From assembly GCA_902806595.1 (NCBI GenBank), contig CADCXC010000003.1, forward strand, positions 620,001 through 684,000: a stretch of DNA of 64,000 nt. Reading direction: 5' to 3'. A model generated the notes under the pieces. It made no database searches. It was not told the origin of the DNA and worked only from the letters and a program-made list of their open reading frames with translations. Of this stretch, positions 36,365 through 47,810 are shown piece by piece. Numbering within the stretch: the stretch's first letter is position 1; each line of letters starts with the position of its first letter. A program made the position numbers and the translations under genes. This DNA is from Pyrenopolyporus hunteri. Lineage: Eukaryota; Ascomycota; Sordariomycetes; Xylariales; Hypoxylaceae.

Positions 36365-36973
36365 ATGGCGACCCGACTTCCCAGCGCCATACCCCGGCGC
36401 CCGACCACGACCACGAGCGCCATCATACCAACGCACACCTCCCCCGCGTCCGCGAAACCATCCCTAACACCCCTCTCGCACACCCCCTCGCGCGCAGCAA
36501 CGCTGATCCGGCGCCCGCGACGCCCGTACACCTTCACGCAGCTCGTGCAGCAGACGGACGGGTCGACGTACACGGTGCGCACGACGTCGCCTCTAGCGCT
36601 CTACAAGAGCACCAAGGACACGCGGAACCACGTGCTGTGGCAGCCGTCCGACCGGACGCTGCGCAACGTCGAGGTCGACGAGGCGGGCAAGCTGGCCGCC
36701 TTCCGAGAGCGCTTCGGCCGCGGCTGGGACGCCGAGGCCCCGCCTGGGCCGGGGGCGACGGCGGCGGCGAGGGGCGAGAAGGAGGGCCAGACGGAAGGGG
36801 TCGAGGGCGCGGCTGGGTCTGCTCCGGCGGCTGCTGCTGCTGCGAAGGACGAGGCGGACGGGAGCGCTCCCGCGGCCCCGGCGGCGCCGCGGCGCGAGGA
36901 TGCCCTGAGTGGCTTGATCTCGAGTTATTCGGCGGAATCGGAGGCGATGTCTAAGCCGGGCAAGAAGAAATAG
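36365..36973 (+). CDS. MRPL36: Mitochondrial large-subunit ribosomal protein bL31m
   Basis: Intronless, 202 residues. Residues about 1-50 are Ser/Thr/Pro/Arg-rich without acids, a typical mitochondrial targeting presequence. The conserved core follows: RRPYTFTQLVQQTDGSTYTV, then TTSPLALYKSTKDTRNHVLW and QPSDRTLRNVEVDEAGKLAA with FRERFGRGWD. It matches fungal bL31m (yeast Mrpl36), part of the central protuberance of the mitoribosome. The C-terminal ~70 residues are an Ala/Gly/Glu-rich low-complexity tail ending in lysines, longer than the yeast form. GC content is high over the tail, which gives long open frames on both strands; those are shadows. Confidence 0.92.
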   Translation: MATRLPSAIPRRPTTTTSAIIPTHTSPASAKPSLTPLSHTPSRAATLIRRPRRPYTFTQLVQQTDGSTYTVRTTSPLALYKSTKDTRNHVLWQPSDRTLRNVEVDEAGKLAAFRERFGRGWDAEAPPGPGATAAARGEKEGQTEGVEGAAGSAPAAAAAAKDEADGSAPAAPAAPRREDALSGLISSYSAESEAMSKPGKKK

Positions 36974-37343
36974 TGGTGTTTACTGGGTCACCGATAAGAG
37001 AAAGGACGGTCATGGCCTCGCGGCGCCCGAACTTGTCTACCAGTGTTAAAGGAACGAGCCTTCTGTTGTCTAAGGGACTGATATGTGGCGGGAGACTAGC
37101 ATTATAACGCTATGATGAGATGGGACTTGCCTACGGACAACAGCCTGGTATACCGATTATTCGTGGTCAAAGACAAGGTAGCTATCGGTTAAGAGGCAGC
37201 GCACTCGACCCCTGCTTTCTCCTGTAGCATTTGTACAACTATGTATACATCTGTCCAAAGCCTCAACACTGAAAACTTGCCATTTGTATTGTATATAAAA
37301 GGGATATCAAGTTTTAACACCCACAGAGGTGATTACAGCTGTT
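36974..37343. other. Convergent 3' intergenic region
   Basis: 370 bases between the stops of bL31m (+) and VPS5 (-). It should contain both 3' untranslated regions. Nothing else is seen. Confidence 0.6.
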
Positions 37344-39363
37344 CTAATCCGAGTCCTCATCGATGGTAGCCCTAGCTCGATCCACCGCTGTATCTCCGCG
37401 GCCGGCCGGCTTATCGCTGCTCTGGTAGACGGGAGGACGGTAGAACACGGTCTCGTCGTCCTCGGCATCCAACTGCATTAGGAATGTCTCCCATTTTTCG
37501 ATCAACTACCCCTTAAGTTAGTAAATGGTCCGTGTGATGACGAAGGGCGGATGTATGAATCTGCTCACCTCCTTCTGCGCTTCGACGGCGCTCTCTAAGA
37601 AAGTCTCGACGGAAGACTTGAAGTCCTCAACCTTCTCTCTCTCGAAGCGATCAAGCTCGGACCGCATCAATCTCCCCATGTCTTCGAACAGCAGCCGAGC
37701 CTGATGGACCTTGCGTTCTGCATCGGCTACCTCGGCGCCAACTTGGTTGAGGCGGTCCTGCTGCGACCTCCCTTGCCGGAGCAGCTTATCTTGGGAAGCC
37801 TTGCGCTTCTGCAGCTCGGACTCGGCGTTGTGCCACGAGTAGAAAGCCTTTTGCCTCTGCGAAAACGCCTGCTTGACGCTGCCGATCAACCGGATGTATT
37901 CGTCGATGGTAATGCCAAATGTCAACACGTCTTGCTGGGCTTGTCGGTCGTAGACGTCTCGGATAGTAAGTTGCAGGTCTGATAGGGCGTCTAAGGGCCC
38001 CGAAAGCGTAGGGCTCAGTTCCACGGTCGATAAAGCGTGTAACGAGGCTGAGAAATCACCGGCTGCTTCCGCCATAGCCTTTCGCTGATTTACCATGATG
38101 TCCATAGATTTCATCAAAGACTTGAGCTGGTTTTCTAGAGCATCCAGGTAAACCCGCCGATCGTGGAACCACTGCACTCATTAGATACCGCCCTCTGCGA
38201 AAATGGCGTAGAAACTCACATCATCTTGTTCGACAAATTTGTTACCACCCCCCACACTGATGCCAAGGGACCCTAGGACGCCTTTGCTCTCCCCTGGTAT
38301 GGGCTCTCTCCTTTCCTTGTGCTTAACATCGACATTGAAGGACTCGCTTTCTAAAAACAACTTCAGGTCGGGGTCGTGTTGTAGTGTGGGGTGCGCAGCA
38401 ATCTTGTTCAACATCTTCTCTAAAGCCGCTCGACGAGATTCGACGAAATTACTCTCGAAGCGGTTGAGAGCTTGCTTCTCGGGGGGTGGAGGGACGACCA
38501 CACCGGGGTTGTTTCCGTGCATTGTATTGTAGAGCCATAAGAAGTCGCGGTATCTCCGCTTGACCTCGAATTCAGGTTGCTTGTAACCCTTTGACGTCGT
38601 CTATTCCTAGTTAGAACGCCACGTAACCCATTGCCCGGACGTGCTGTATTCCTCATACCTGTGTACGGACGGAATAGACAATGTGTGAGCTTGTCAAGTC
38701 CCCAACCTTATGCGGATCGCCAACGGTGATATGGAAGCTAGGCTTGGCCGCTTGCTCGATGCTGACGCTAGGCTGGTTCGTGGCTCTTATCGGGCTCGGC
38801 TGCGCCGCTTGGACGGGAGGAGGTGCTCTCGGGCCGGCCGGTCGATCGAACTCGTCGTCATCGACGCGGTGAGGGTCTCCAGGTCCAGGCTTCCTTTGCG
38901 CTGGCGGCGGCATGGTTGTTCGAATCACCATCTGTTCCTTCAACGGAGGCGCTGGCGGTTCGTCGGCCTGCGCATCGGCACCGGGGCCGGCGGTGCTCCC
39001 TAGAGGACCTAACGGACCTAGCGGATCATCGACGGCCTCGAGTTTCGTGGGCTGAGCTACCAGACGACGTACTGGTCCTCTGGTGGCACGGCCGGCCGGC
39101 TTCGTAGAGGCTTGCGATTGCTGCGAGGATTCGGCATCTTGGGTTTTTGTAGAGCTCTCTATCGATGTAACACATGTCAGCGACTGCACAGGATCTATTC
39201 TGAGCAGGGAGGGAGACAAACCCTCTTGGTTGAAGGTGGGAGATTTGGAACTCGACTGAGACGGGACATCTGACAACGAGGATTAGCAAATTGTAGAGGT
39301 AGAATGAGGGAATAGGGTGATGGTACCACCCCAAGGCGAATCGCCTGCTTCTCCTAGATCCAT
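37344..39363 (-). CDS. VPS5: Vps5 / sorting nexin 1-like retromer subunit (PX-BAR)
   Basis: Predicted membrane-bending subunit of retromer that recycles receptors from endosomes to the Golgi. There are five exons: 39363-39327, 39269-38659, 38600-38220, 38171-37569 and 37505-37344, giving about 597 residues; every junction keeps frame. The first exon is tiny (MDLGEAGDSPWG). The N-terminal ~180 residues are polar and Pro-rich. The PX domain covers about 190-310: SFHITVGDPHKVGDLTSSHI, the phosphoinositide-binding VKRRYRDFLWLYNTM, and VVVPPPPEKQ. The Vps5-type BAR domain covers about 345-570 (WFHDRRVYLDALENQLKSLM through FEREKVEDFKSSVETFLESA). The last exon gives LIEKWETFLMQLD and an acidic end. 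The exon 1 donor is ambiguous by 3 nt. The gene lies just upstream of a 0.8-kb spacer before MED11, same strand. Confidence 0.94.
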
Positions 39364-40183
39364 TCTGGGTGCTTTCAAGTGCTAAAAGAGCTTAAGGGGC
39401 GTGGAATTGAGATTGTCCTTGTTAGGGGAATGTTGTAACCGAGAAAGCTTCGGGCGGCTTTACAGTGTATGATGTTTTTGGGGGTTACGTTAGCATTCGG
39501 CTGGGGGGTTGCCGGTGCGGCGGTGGCAGCCTGCCCTGCTTCGGTCATACCTGGCGATAGGTACCTACTCAGTGGGGGTTCGCAGGTACCTATACTGCGT
39601 CTGAGGTACTTGAAGATTGCCTGTGTACCTACATGTATACCTACATAAAAGCCCCACGCCTTATGCACTTGCACTGCCAGGTAACAAGGTATTTGATGTG
39701 ATCTACCTATATGACTATAGGAATATATGGATGTATATATCCCTAGCTTTTGTGGCCTCTTCAATAAATGGGCATAATTGGTATGTGGAAAGGAAACATG
39801 GATGTAGCTGAATGCTCTTCTAGCCTTGGCCATTACGGGTCCAAACAAGGACTACTGGTCTCGTTTCTTCGCACATGTATCATGAGATTACCTTCGCCCA
39901 ATTAGACACCTACGAAGGTTGAGGATATCTACTATTCTTATATCGACATACACTGGTAGGGCTGGGTTCAATACTGGTGCGAATTTTGAGTAACCTTAAT
40001 AAAACCCTAGCTGAATGTGCTCGTTGGACTGCGGGTAAGTAAACTCCGTGGTGTGCTGCTCTCTGGTATATTACTCCTGGAACGCCGCCCAATGCTTATC
40101 CTTCCTCGAACCGCCCTATATCCTATCCGCGCCCCGAAGTTCCACCTTAGTTGATAATAAATGAGAAAGTAGTAGATCCTTTT
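39364..40183. other. Intergenic region between VPS5 and MED11
   Basis: No gene supported. It holds the VPS5 promoter and MED11 3' end. TACC words are present at 39558-39640. The minus-strand open frame across 39375-39848 has no domain. Confidence 0.5.
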
Positions 40184-40789
40184 TCAATCCAGGTTCCGGA
40201 CGTCCATTCGCTCTTCTAGAAGCCGCCGTAGGAACGACTGTGCCTCAGCCCAGAGGTCAGCCTCCATGTCCCTCTCGACCTTGTCACTCCGGCTGTTGAG
40301 CCAGCCCACGTCAAGCCCACCGATCTTTCCATCGCCATCAGGCTTGATTGGGGTGTTGCGACGACCTGCTCCTTGGACCTCGCCGCCTTCATCCCTGGTG
40401 CTCTGAGACTCTTTATCTAGCGAGATGATGTGCGCTTCCTCGAGACCCCATATCTGTCGCCTCATCCCGACATTGACCGTTCGTAAGGTTCGCAGGAAAT
40501 CGTTCATAGCGCCTTGGAAAACCTGCGATTGCTGGTCTTTGTCGTCTGTCATGACGGCATCCTCGCCCTGGGATTGTTGCTTGCCGAGGGTCTGAATAGC
40601 TTGGGCCGTGGAGCGCAAGAGGCTGACAATGTTCTAGAAAATCGCGCGTTAGCTTTGGAGCGGAGGGTAGGATGGGATGGTATGGTATGGCCATAATGGG
40701 AGACGGACTCGATCGATTTCAGCCAGCTGCTGCATGCGCTCGGCCTTGGTAAAGGGCACGAATGGGGCCTGTTCTTCGTTGGTGTCCAT
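40184..40789 (-). CDS. MED11: Mediator complex subunit 11
   Basis: Head-module subunit of Mediator, which bridges activators and RNA polymerase II in the nucleus. There are two exons: 40789-40709 and 40633-40184, giving 176 residues. Splicing the 75-nt intron (donor GTCCGT, acceptor TTCTAG) joins FTKAERMQQLAEIDR to NIVSLLRSTAQAIQTLG, which is the Med11 signature helix pair. The donor is weaker than usual (C at position 3). The second half carries further helices (FQGAMNDFLRTLRTVNVGMR) and a polar insert, ending DLWAEAQSFLRRLLEERMDV, as in filamentous fungal orthologs, which are longer than yeast Med11 (~115 residues). The ATG at 40789 gives MDTNEEQAPFVPFTKAER. It is divergent from TAF5. Confidence 0.93.
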
Positions 40790-41894
40790 TGTCAGACTTG
40801 TGTCGTGTGGGAGAACCTGATTTCGTGAAAAGATTGGATAAGTAGATAGATGATTATAAGAAGGGGGATATTGAAGTTCAGGTGATCATCAATTGGCGAC
40901 GTAACAGAGGTAGTAAAAGTCTACAAGTATGTAGAGATATGTAAGGCGATAAGGGACGAATATAGGTATATATGCCTGAGATACTCGCGGCAATGACGAA
41001 GTGCCACCTTTACAGGGTTTAGCTCTATGTAGCAGGCGCTGTGAATGGTGCTGAAGCTAATCTTACGCGCGGTTCACATTATGGAGCTTCTACCCGCACG
41101 GTACCTAATACATTCAAGGTCTGCGACCTTCACTGAGAATAGGCCTTAAATCTTTACAACAATGTTTATGGCTAGGTACCTACCTAGGTATTCAGGTACA
41201 TTTACCTAGGTAGCTAAATACCTATATTTCCGTTTCTTGTTGCATACCTGGTACCTAGGTACCTAGGTACGCTTCTAGTCACTGCAGGCACTCCGGAAGG
41301 GACCCTTCTTCTAATACTTGATTTAACTTGTTCAGATTCATAGTAAGTACCTAAGTACTGTACAATCTCGAATCTCCGTTTACCTGTTGCTAACATAGGT
41401 CCCAAGATTCTGATGTGTGACGAGTTGGACCGTGCGCTGCTGCCCGAAAGGGAAACTTTTCCCTAGGCAAATTGATTTAAACTAGAATCATCATCTTTGC
41501 AACTTTCCATTTTCCCTAGGTAGGTAGGTACGCATCTACTGCATACGTACCTGTACCAGCTGGGGAAGACGCAGTGCGGGCCCTATTCCAACCTTATTTT
41601 GTGTACTGCCGTACCGTACCTACCGTCGCATACCGCGACTTTTAGTGTTCACCTTTTTATGTTTAGAGTCTTCATCGTTTTGACCTTTGAGCCTCAACGT
41701 GACAAACGAATAACTTTCCGTCTGTTTTTGTCAAACTGCATCAACACGTCTACGCTTGTGCCTGGTTCCACGATATTACTTCTATTTTAATCATCTACAC
41801 ATGTACTAACATACCTCTCTCCCAATCTCCCTTACCACCCACGCTTTCCAACATCCTCTACGAAGTTGAATACGTCGTTTTGCCTAGCGTCGCC
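40790..41894. other. Divergent promoter region of MED11 and TAF5
   Basis: 1.1 kb without a gene. It contains dense TACC/GGTA palindromic repeats (41173-41275 and 41515-41535) and, close to the TAF5 ATG, a pyrimidine-rich leader (41800-41870). Confidence 0.55.
41173..41275. repeat. TACCTAGGTA palindromic repeat cluster
   Basis: Repeated TACCTAGGTA/GGTACCTACC units, including GGTACCTAGGTACCTAGGTA. It is the densest cluster in the window and lies in the MED11-TAF5 shared upstream region. Confidence 0.8.
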
Positions 41895-44746
41895 ATGTCT
41901 GCTACTGCGGCGCCGTCCAGCGCTGGTGGCGCATCCGGCAACAACTTTACCACATCACAGCCATCACAACCATCTACGACTCCTGGTGCCGTCACCAGCT
42001 CCGCTACAGGCTCATCTTCCGCCACGACTGGAACGAACCAAAATCTCAACCAAATTGTAAGTCGGCTTCATTTTCTTTCCTCTCCGCGAGACTTCCCTAT
42101 CCACCTCGAACACTTCCACTCATCCTCACCCTTCAAGGTCCCCCAACACGGCAGGATCAGGCCCTCTCTTCTCAAGTGAGCAAACAGTATACAAGAGATA
42201 CCGAAACCATCTATCTTGTAGGTGTCCTTCCTGATTTATGCCTAAATCATCCATTACACGACTTCTAATCCGCCCCCCCCTTTCCCCTTTGCCCTTCCCC
42301 CACCTACTCTCGATTCCTCATTATCTTTCAATTTCCTCTTCTGCGGTTTCATCATCAAACATCTCCGCAACGGAAACATAGAAGTTCTCGTACCGCCGCA
42401 GTGGTTCGCTGCAATCACCCGCAACCTAGTCTCGCATCGGGTTTCCCCCATACAGCCCCGAATATCGGGATATCACTTTACAAGATGCAAGACAAGATTA
42501 ACTCGACTACACAGGTTACGGATTATCTGCTTAAAAAGGGGTATAGGCGAACTGAGGAAATCTTTCGCCAAGAGGTGAAGGACATCGATGAATCTGGGAG
42601 GCCAAGAGAGAACGGCGATGCAACCGCCCCAAATAAGTTCCTCCCCGCGGGGAAATATCTCAAGGCGTTCAAGCACTTTGAGCGATGGGTTGATAATGGG
42701 CTCGATCTGTACAAGGTGAGTTTAAATCCAGTCGAATGGCAGATGATGGTTAATTAAACTTACGCATCGATAGTTCGAGCTGAACAAGATCCTCTGGCCG
42801 CTTTTCATCTACTCCTACCTCAGACTGGTCAGCCAAGGTTCCTATGCACATGCTCAGGAGTTTCTGGAGCAGACACGGGCACGTTTTGAGAAAACGCATG
42901 GAGACGAGCTGAAAAATTTGTCCCTCATCACACTCTCCCAGCACGTTCGCGAGAACGCGTTTGCCAAGTCTTATCTTGAAAACCAGTACATAATTCCCAT
43001 CAGCAAGTCTCTGACAGGAAATCTCTTCCACTTCCTAGAGCGCGACTTGGACCAATGTGGAGCCGTAGTGCTCGATATCATCCAACAACACTGCCGAATC
43101 GATTCTGTGGATCGTGGTCCTATCGAACCGTTTAGCTTTGAGGCCATCTACCTTCGTTCCCGGCATCAGGAACTTGACGAGGTCGACATCCAAGAGGGCA
43201 TCCCGGGCATCTCTAGTCGTAGCGGTCTTGCAAATCGTAATATTCTTGACAACACAGCTGCTCTGAAGCTGGGCCCGTTCCCGATCGATCCCGAGCTGCG
43301 AGGCGACGTCATTGCCGAGTTGGAAGAAGAGGATAGACTCCATCCACCCGGGGAGGGCCTGCCCACGCTGGTTGAAGAATTTAACGCGATGCATCCGATC
43401 AAAAAAGAGTCGGGTGACTCTCCCCAGCGAACAGATATCCCGTATCCCCCGTCGAGGGCACGAGATGTTGTTATGGAGATGCAGAAAGTTCGCGAAAACC
43501 GAGACCGGTTCCGGATTGAAGGCCGTACCGGCGGCGTGGGCCCCGGGGTTTCGGTGTGCATGTTCACCTTTCACAACCATCTCGGAAGGTAAGCATCGTC
43601 TCGATCCTCTAGTATCAGGGTAGATAATTAATTTCGTCTAGCATCTCGTGCATAGATATATCTCAAGACCAACAGCTAATCGCCGTGGGAACGACGGAGT
43701 CTTACATTCGAGTATGGACCTGTGATGGCAAGGCCTTGAAGTCTCGACTACCGCCCGAAAAAGACTTGAAAGTCAACAACCGCAAGCTGATCGGTCATTC
43801 CGCCCCTGTCTACACAGTGGCTTTCTCGGATGCCATCGCTAATCTCGATCGAAATATCTACGAGGGCTCGTCTCAGCCAGAGACTGATACCAAGCTGCTT
43901 CTTTCTTGTTCCGCCGACGGTCAAGTACGACTGTGGTCTCTCGAAGTCTGGGCGTGCCTTTGTATCTACAAAGGCCACGATGGCCCCGTCCATTGTCTCT
44001 CCTGGAGTCCGCATGGCCATTATTTTGTTACTGGTGGCCGCGATAAAACTGTCCGAGTCTGGTCACAAGATCATGCATCCGCTCTGCGCCTTCTTGTTGG
44101 CCACGATACCCCGATCTCAGCCGTAACGTGGCATCCGAACGGAACATACGTGTTCTCGGCCTCTGACGAGACTGACAAGTCGATCCGCATGTGGTCTGTA
44201 GTCAATGGTAATTGCGTTCGCATCTTTACCGGCCACACCGAGTACATATCGACACTGGAATGTGCGCCGAACGGCAAAATCCTCGCGTCGGCCGATATAG
44301 GCGGCAACATTTTCTTATGGGATATTGATAAGGCGACTCGCATCAAGCGCTGCCGCGGCCATGGGCGCGGCGGTATCTGGTCGCTCAGCTTCAGTGTCGA
44401 GAGCAGCGTATTAGTGTCGGGCGGACAGGATAATACGGTACGAGTTTGGGACGTGGAGATGCCGGCCGAAGGCAGTCGACCCGTAAACCAGCCGGATGGC
44501 GATGGAACGATCGTTGCAGCCGGTGGGCAGGCTGACGGCAAGCAGGCCGGGCAAACGGCTCAACCCACCAGCGGTGGTACTAGTGGTACGGGCAAGAGAA
44601 AAGGCAAGGAAGTTATGATTACACCGGATCAAATTAGCGCATTCCCGACAAAGAAGACGCCCGTGCAGAAGGTTCAATTCACTCGCATGAACTTGGTAAT
44701 CGCCGCTGGGTGCTACCATCCCGAGACTCAGGATATGGCCCGATAG
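41895..44746 (+). CDS. TAF5: TFIID subunit TAF5 (LisH-NTD2-WD40)
   Basis: Core scaffold of TFIID (and SAGA in fungi). There are four exons: 41895-42056, 42515-42715, 42774-43588 and 43642-44746, giving 760 residues. Intron 1 is long (458 nt) but joins NQNLNQI to VTDYLLKKGYRRTEEIFRQE, the expected LisH motif. The NTD2 helical domain follows (FELNKILWPLFIYSYLRLVS, then LITLSQHVRENAFAKSYLEN). Exon 4 starts in the first WD blade (SCIDISQDQQLIAVGTTESY). It continues with the WD40 propeller: GHDGPVHCLSWSPHGHYFVT, DKTVRVWSQDH, GHDTPISAVTWHPNGTYVFS, ADIGGNIFLWDI and GQDNTVRVWDVEM. The C-terminal blade ends MNLVIAAGCYHP. A Gly/Gln-rich insert sits before the last blade. The ATG at 41895 starts a Ser/Thr/Gly-rich disordered N-terminus. 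Confidence 0.95.
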
Positions 44747-45107
44747 TGACGATGGATTCTAGTCATTAGCCGACACGGGACAGTCGGCGTCCTTAGCTAG
44801 CGAACTATCCCTATTGTTGGGAGTACGGCTTCGGTAACTTCCATATCCATGCCCTCGGTTGCTATATAGCACACAAAGTGTGCTTTCAGGACGATCCGCT
44901 TTAGCTCAATCCCTGTGCTGCGCAATATGCTCCGTACGAATACGAGAAGAGGCTGAGGTGATTCCAAGATGGCCCGCTGCATAGGGAGGCGCTTGGAAGT
45001 TAATAACGACATTTAAGGCTTTACAAGTGGTTGACTTAATCCTTTTGATACCATGATGCACGTGGATATTTGCTAGTAGCTATTAGCAGGCAGTAAATAC
45101 GAATTGC
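44747..45107. other. Convergent 3' intergenic region between TAF5 and the glycosyltransferase
   Basis: 361 bases between the two stops. A 71-codon minus frame has no recognisable content. Nothing else is seen. Confidence 0.5.
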
Positions 45108-46631
45108 TTATTGAGACTGTAAACCCCGTAGTCTAATACCGGGCCGTGCTTCCATTACTCTAATCAGTTCACTGTGGATCATACCAAAGCAGTCTATCTC
45201 ATCATTCTCCTTCCGTAAGTCTTGTACGCGTTTTGTAAATTGTTCATCTTGTAGCACTCGTTCAGCCGCTTCCCTCACCTGCTCGACTGACGGCTTAGCA
45301 CATCCAAGGTCCACACCGATCCCGGACCAAGCAACCCGCCTTGAGTTTTCCGTCTTGTCCATGCCTTCGCCTGCAACAACCATAGGTACCCCGTTGGCAA
45401 TACCGTGATTCACAGCGCCGAACCCCGCGTTATGCACCCATACGTCCGCGTGAGCTAGTGCGGCGTCATAGGACAGATAGTCGGCGACGTGAGCGTTCGG
45501 GGGGATTTCCAAGTCCACACCGTAGCTGGATAAGCTAGCGCCCTTCCACCCAAGAATCGCGACAACAAGCACGTCGTCTACACGGTCCGCGAACGCGCGT
45601 ATTGTGGGAACGATGAGGTCGTTCGGGTTGATTTCGACGGTGCCCTGGGCAACTACGACGACTTTTTTCTTCGCTCTCCTGCGCGGGTCTGAGGATGGGA
45701 GGGCGGACAAGGCCGTGTTGGATGTTAATTCAGGCCACCAGGGGAACTCGGGGTCCTTCGCATTGCGGATGGGCTGGGACGAGCTCGCTTCGGATCTAGC
45801 TCGAGGCGGCGGGCCCTGCACCAGCCCCGCGAACTTGAACCCGGCCGGCCAGTCGCTGCGCGGGTACTCGAACCCCGGGACGCCGAGCTGCAGGATGGTC
45901 TCGTGGCACGTGTAATTCGCGCCCGAGAGGAAGACCTCGCCCACGCTTCGGCGCGCTCCCGCCTCCCGCATCTTGGCGTCTAGCAGCGCGGTTAGCCCCC
46001 GCGCCTTGGGCTCCCAGCTCCGCTCCCACAGCTTCGCGTTGCGCGCTCGGCCCTCCGCCGACGCGTCGAACGGAAAGGGGTACCCGGCCGGCGGCAGGTC
46101 GACGCTGCGGATGGCGGGCACGGTCACCGAGACGCACGCGGATCCCAGCAAGTCGTTATCGGCACTCAGACCGTCCGGTAGCGGCGCCCCGTAGAAAAGG
46201 GGTAGGGCGCCGTAGAAGAAGGCCTCGGCCAGCAGGATAATGCCGCGCGTGGGGTCGCGGGCTTTCAGCGCCAGCAGGGCGTCCGTGAAACACGCCCACT
46301 GTGTGGGCAGCGGCTCGAGACACTGCACGCGCAGGTCGATGAGCACGCGCTCGGCCCAGTGCCGCGCCGCGTAGTCCGGGGCTGGCGGGCTCTCGTAGTA
46401 CGCCTTGTCGTCGAGGTCGGCGTCGTCCCGCAGGGGCAGGAAGGCGGCGCCCGCGGCCTCGATGCCCCGCCGGTGCGCCGTCGGGCCTAGGAAGAAGGTT
46501 TCCCAGCCGAGGTCGCGCAGGGCCCTGGCTATGCGGATCATGGGAGAGAGGTGGCCCGTCAGGGAGTGGCTGACGATCAGCACGAAGGGGCGGGGTGGGA
46601 CGGCTGCTGGGGATGACTGCGGGGACGCCAT
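45108..46631 (-). CDS. UDP-glycosyltransferase, GT1 family (macrolide/UGT-like)
   Basis: Single-exon, 507-residue soluble glycosyltransferase with the GT-B fold. The N-terminal acceptor domain opens with PFVLIVSHSLTGHLSPMIRIARAL, where the His of the GH-x-x-P pattern is the expected catalytic base. The C-terminal sugar-nucleotide domain contains KKVVVVAQGTVEIN and HVADYLSYDAALAHADVWVH. It also has NAGFGAVNHGIANGVPMVVA and GEGMDKTENSRRVAWSGIGV, which is the GT1 donor signature (HNAGFG...GVPM...D..xNA). No signal peptide or membrane anchor is present, unlike animal UGTs; it resembles fungal and bacterial enzymes that glycosylate sterols, polyketides or xenobiotics. The acceptor is unknown. GC-rich coding sequence produces large shadow frames on both strands. 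The ATG is at 46631. Confidence 0.92.
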   Translation of the reverse strand: MASPQSSPAAVPPRPFVLIVSHSLTGHLSPMIRIARALRDLGWETFFLGPTAHRRGIEAAGAAFLPLRDDADLDDKAYYESPPAPDYAARHWAERVLIDLRVQCLEPLPTQWACFTDALLALKARDPTRGIILLAEAFFYGALPLFYGAPLPDGLSADNDLLGSACVSVTVPAIRSVDLPPAGYPFPFDASAEGRARNAKLWERSWEPKARGLTALLDAKMREAGARRSVGEVFLSGANYTCHETILQLGVPGFEYPRSDWPAGFKFAGLVQGPPPRARSEASSSQPIRNAKDPEFPWWPELTSNTALSALPSSDPRRRAKKKVVVVAQGTVEINPNDLIVPTIRAFADRVDDVLVVAILGWKGASLSSYGVDLEIPPNAHVADYLSYDAALAHADVWVHNAGFGAVNHGIANGVPMVVAGEGMDKTENSRRVAWSGIGVDLGCAKPSVEQVREAAERVLQDEQFTKRVQDLRKENDEIDCFGMIHSELIRVMEARPGIRLRGLQSQ

Positions 46632-47810
46632 CGCGGCCTCTTCGTTGCGCTTGCACTTTGCTCCGGATTAGGTGGGCGCGCGGTAGGGCTTGGTTAGGAT
46701 CTCCGGCTCAGGTATTGGAATCTTTCGGCAAGCCCGAGGGCAGGTACCGTGTCGTGCTTGCCTGAGTTGCCAAGGTATGTGGTGTTATCCGGCGCCGAAG
46801 ATGTCCGGATGAAAGGTACTCCACGTGTCTGGCTGACTAAGCACATAGCTGAATCGATGGTCGCTAAAATAACGAGGTCTTATAGTTTTCACTATATGTA
46901 GTAATCTTATGAGGATAGTTATATGTTGGCTAACGTGTATTAAGGTTCGGAACGGGCAGTTGTAGGTAGGTATTTACCTAGTAGATAGGTACCTACCTAT
47001 GAATGCTGTGTGAGTACAGACACAACATAGAAGCCCCCTTACCCCTATGTTCACTCGTAATATAGGAAATACACTTTTTCGTATGAGTTCATAGGTCTTA
47101 CCGGGATAAACCATATCTTAAAAATTTGGTTACTTTACATATTTTATTCAATAATCTTAGATATATTCACGTACGTTGTAGACTCTAGGAAGGCATGTAG
47201 TATTGATTATTGATTTCCAACGTCAGCCTCTGTTCTTATCTCCGGAGAAGCAAGGGAATCAGAGCCGTGAGCCTAGGAGTACTTCATTTGGCGTCAGCAA
47301 TGAAGACGGAATATTTGAACCTGCCAGGGAGATGAGATGCCTGACAGTGTATTCACAAAGATATTGACCCGCTGTGAGACTATCATAGAGACTACTGAAG
47401 TGGATGTTCCTTTTGAGAGTTTATGGCACAAGGTCAACTGTAGTGAGGGAAACTCTGTAGTTGCAAGAGCTTTGTAGCTCTAGGCTGATCAGGCCGAAGT
47501 AGGCCAGATGTACATAGTGGATAAGGACGAAAAAGCGTGTGTCTCATATATCTACAACCTGAGACTACAGTGTTGTCATGTTGCCAACTACTCTGGCGAG
47601 GGCCTGCGTTTAATCGTAGTCTACGTTCCTTCTACGCGTTGTCATCTGTTAGCCCAGAATATGAATGTCCTGCCGACTTAGATAGAACTCACAAGTAGTC
47701 AGGTTGAGCCCGTTTCCACTCCAACAAAGCCTGCCTACACTCGTCCCTATTGAAGCGATCAGGCCAACCGTGTGCCTTGTAGACGTGGACCAGACCCTAG
47801 AATCTAAACA
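46632..47810. other. Intergenic region
   Basis: 1.2 kb with no gene supported. It holds a TACC/GGTA cluster at 46962-47000 and moderately AT-rich sequence. No RIP-like extreme AT content is seen until the retrotransposon begins at 48086. Confidence 0.5.
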
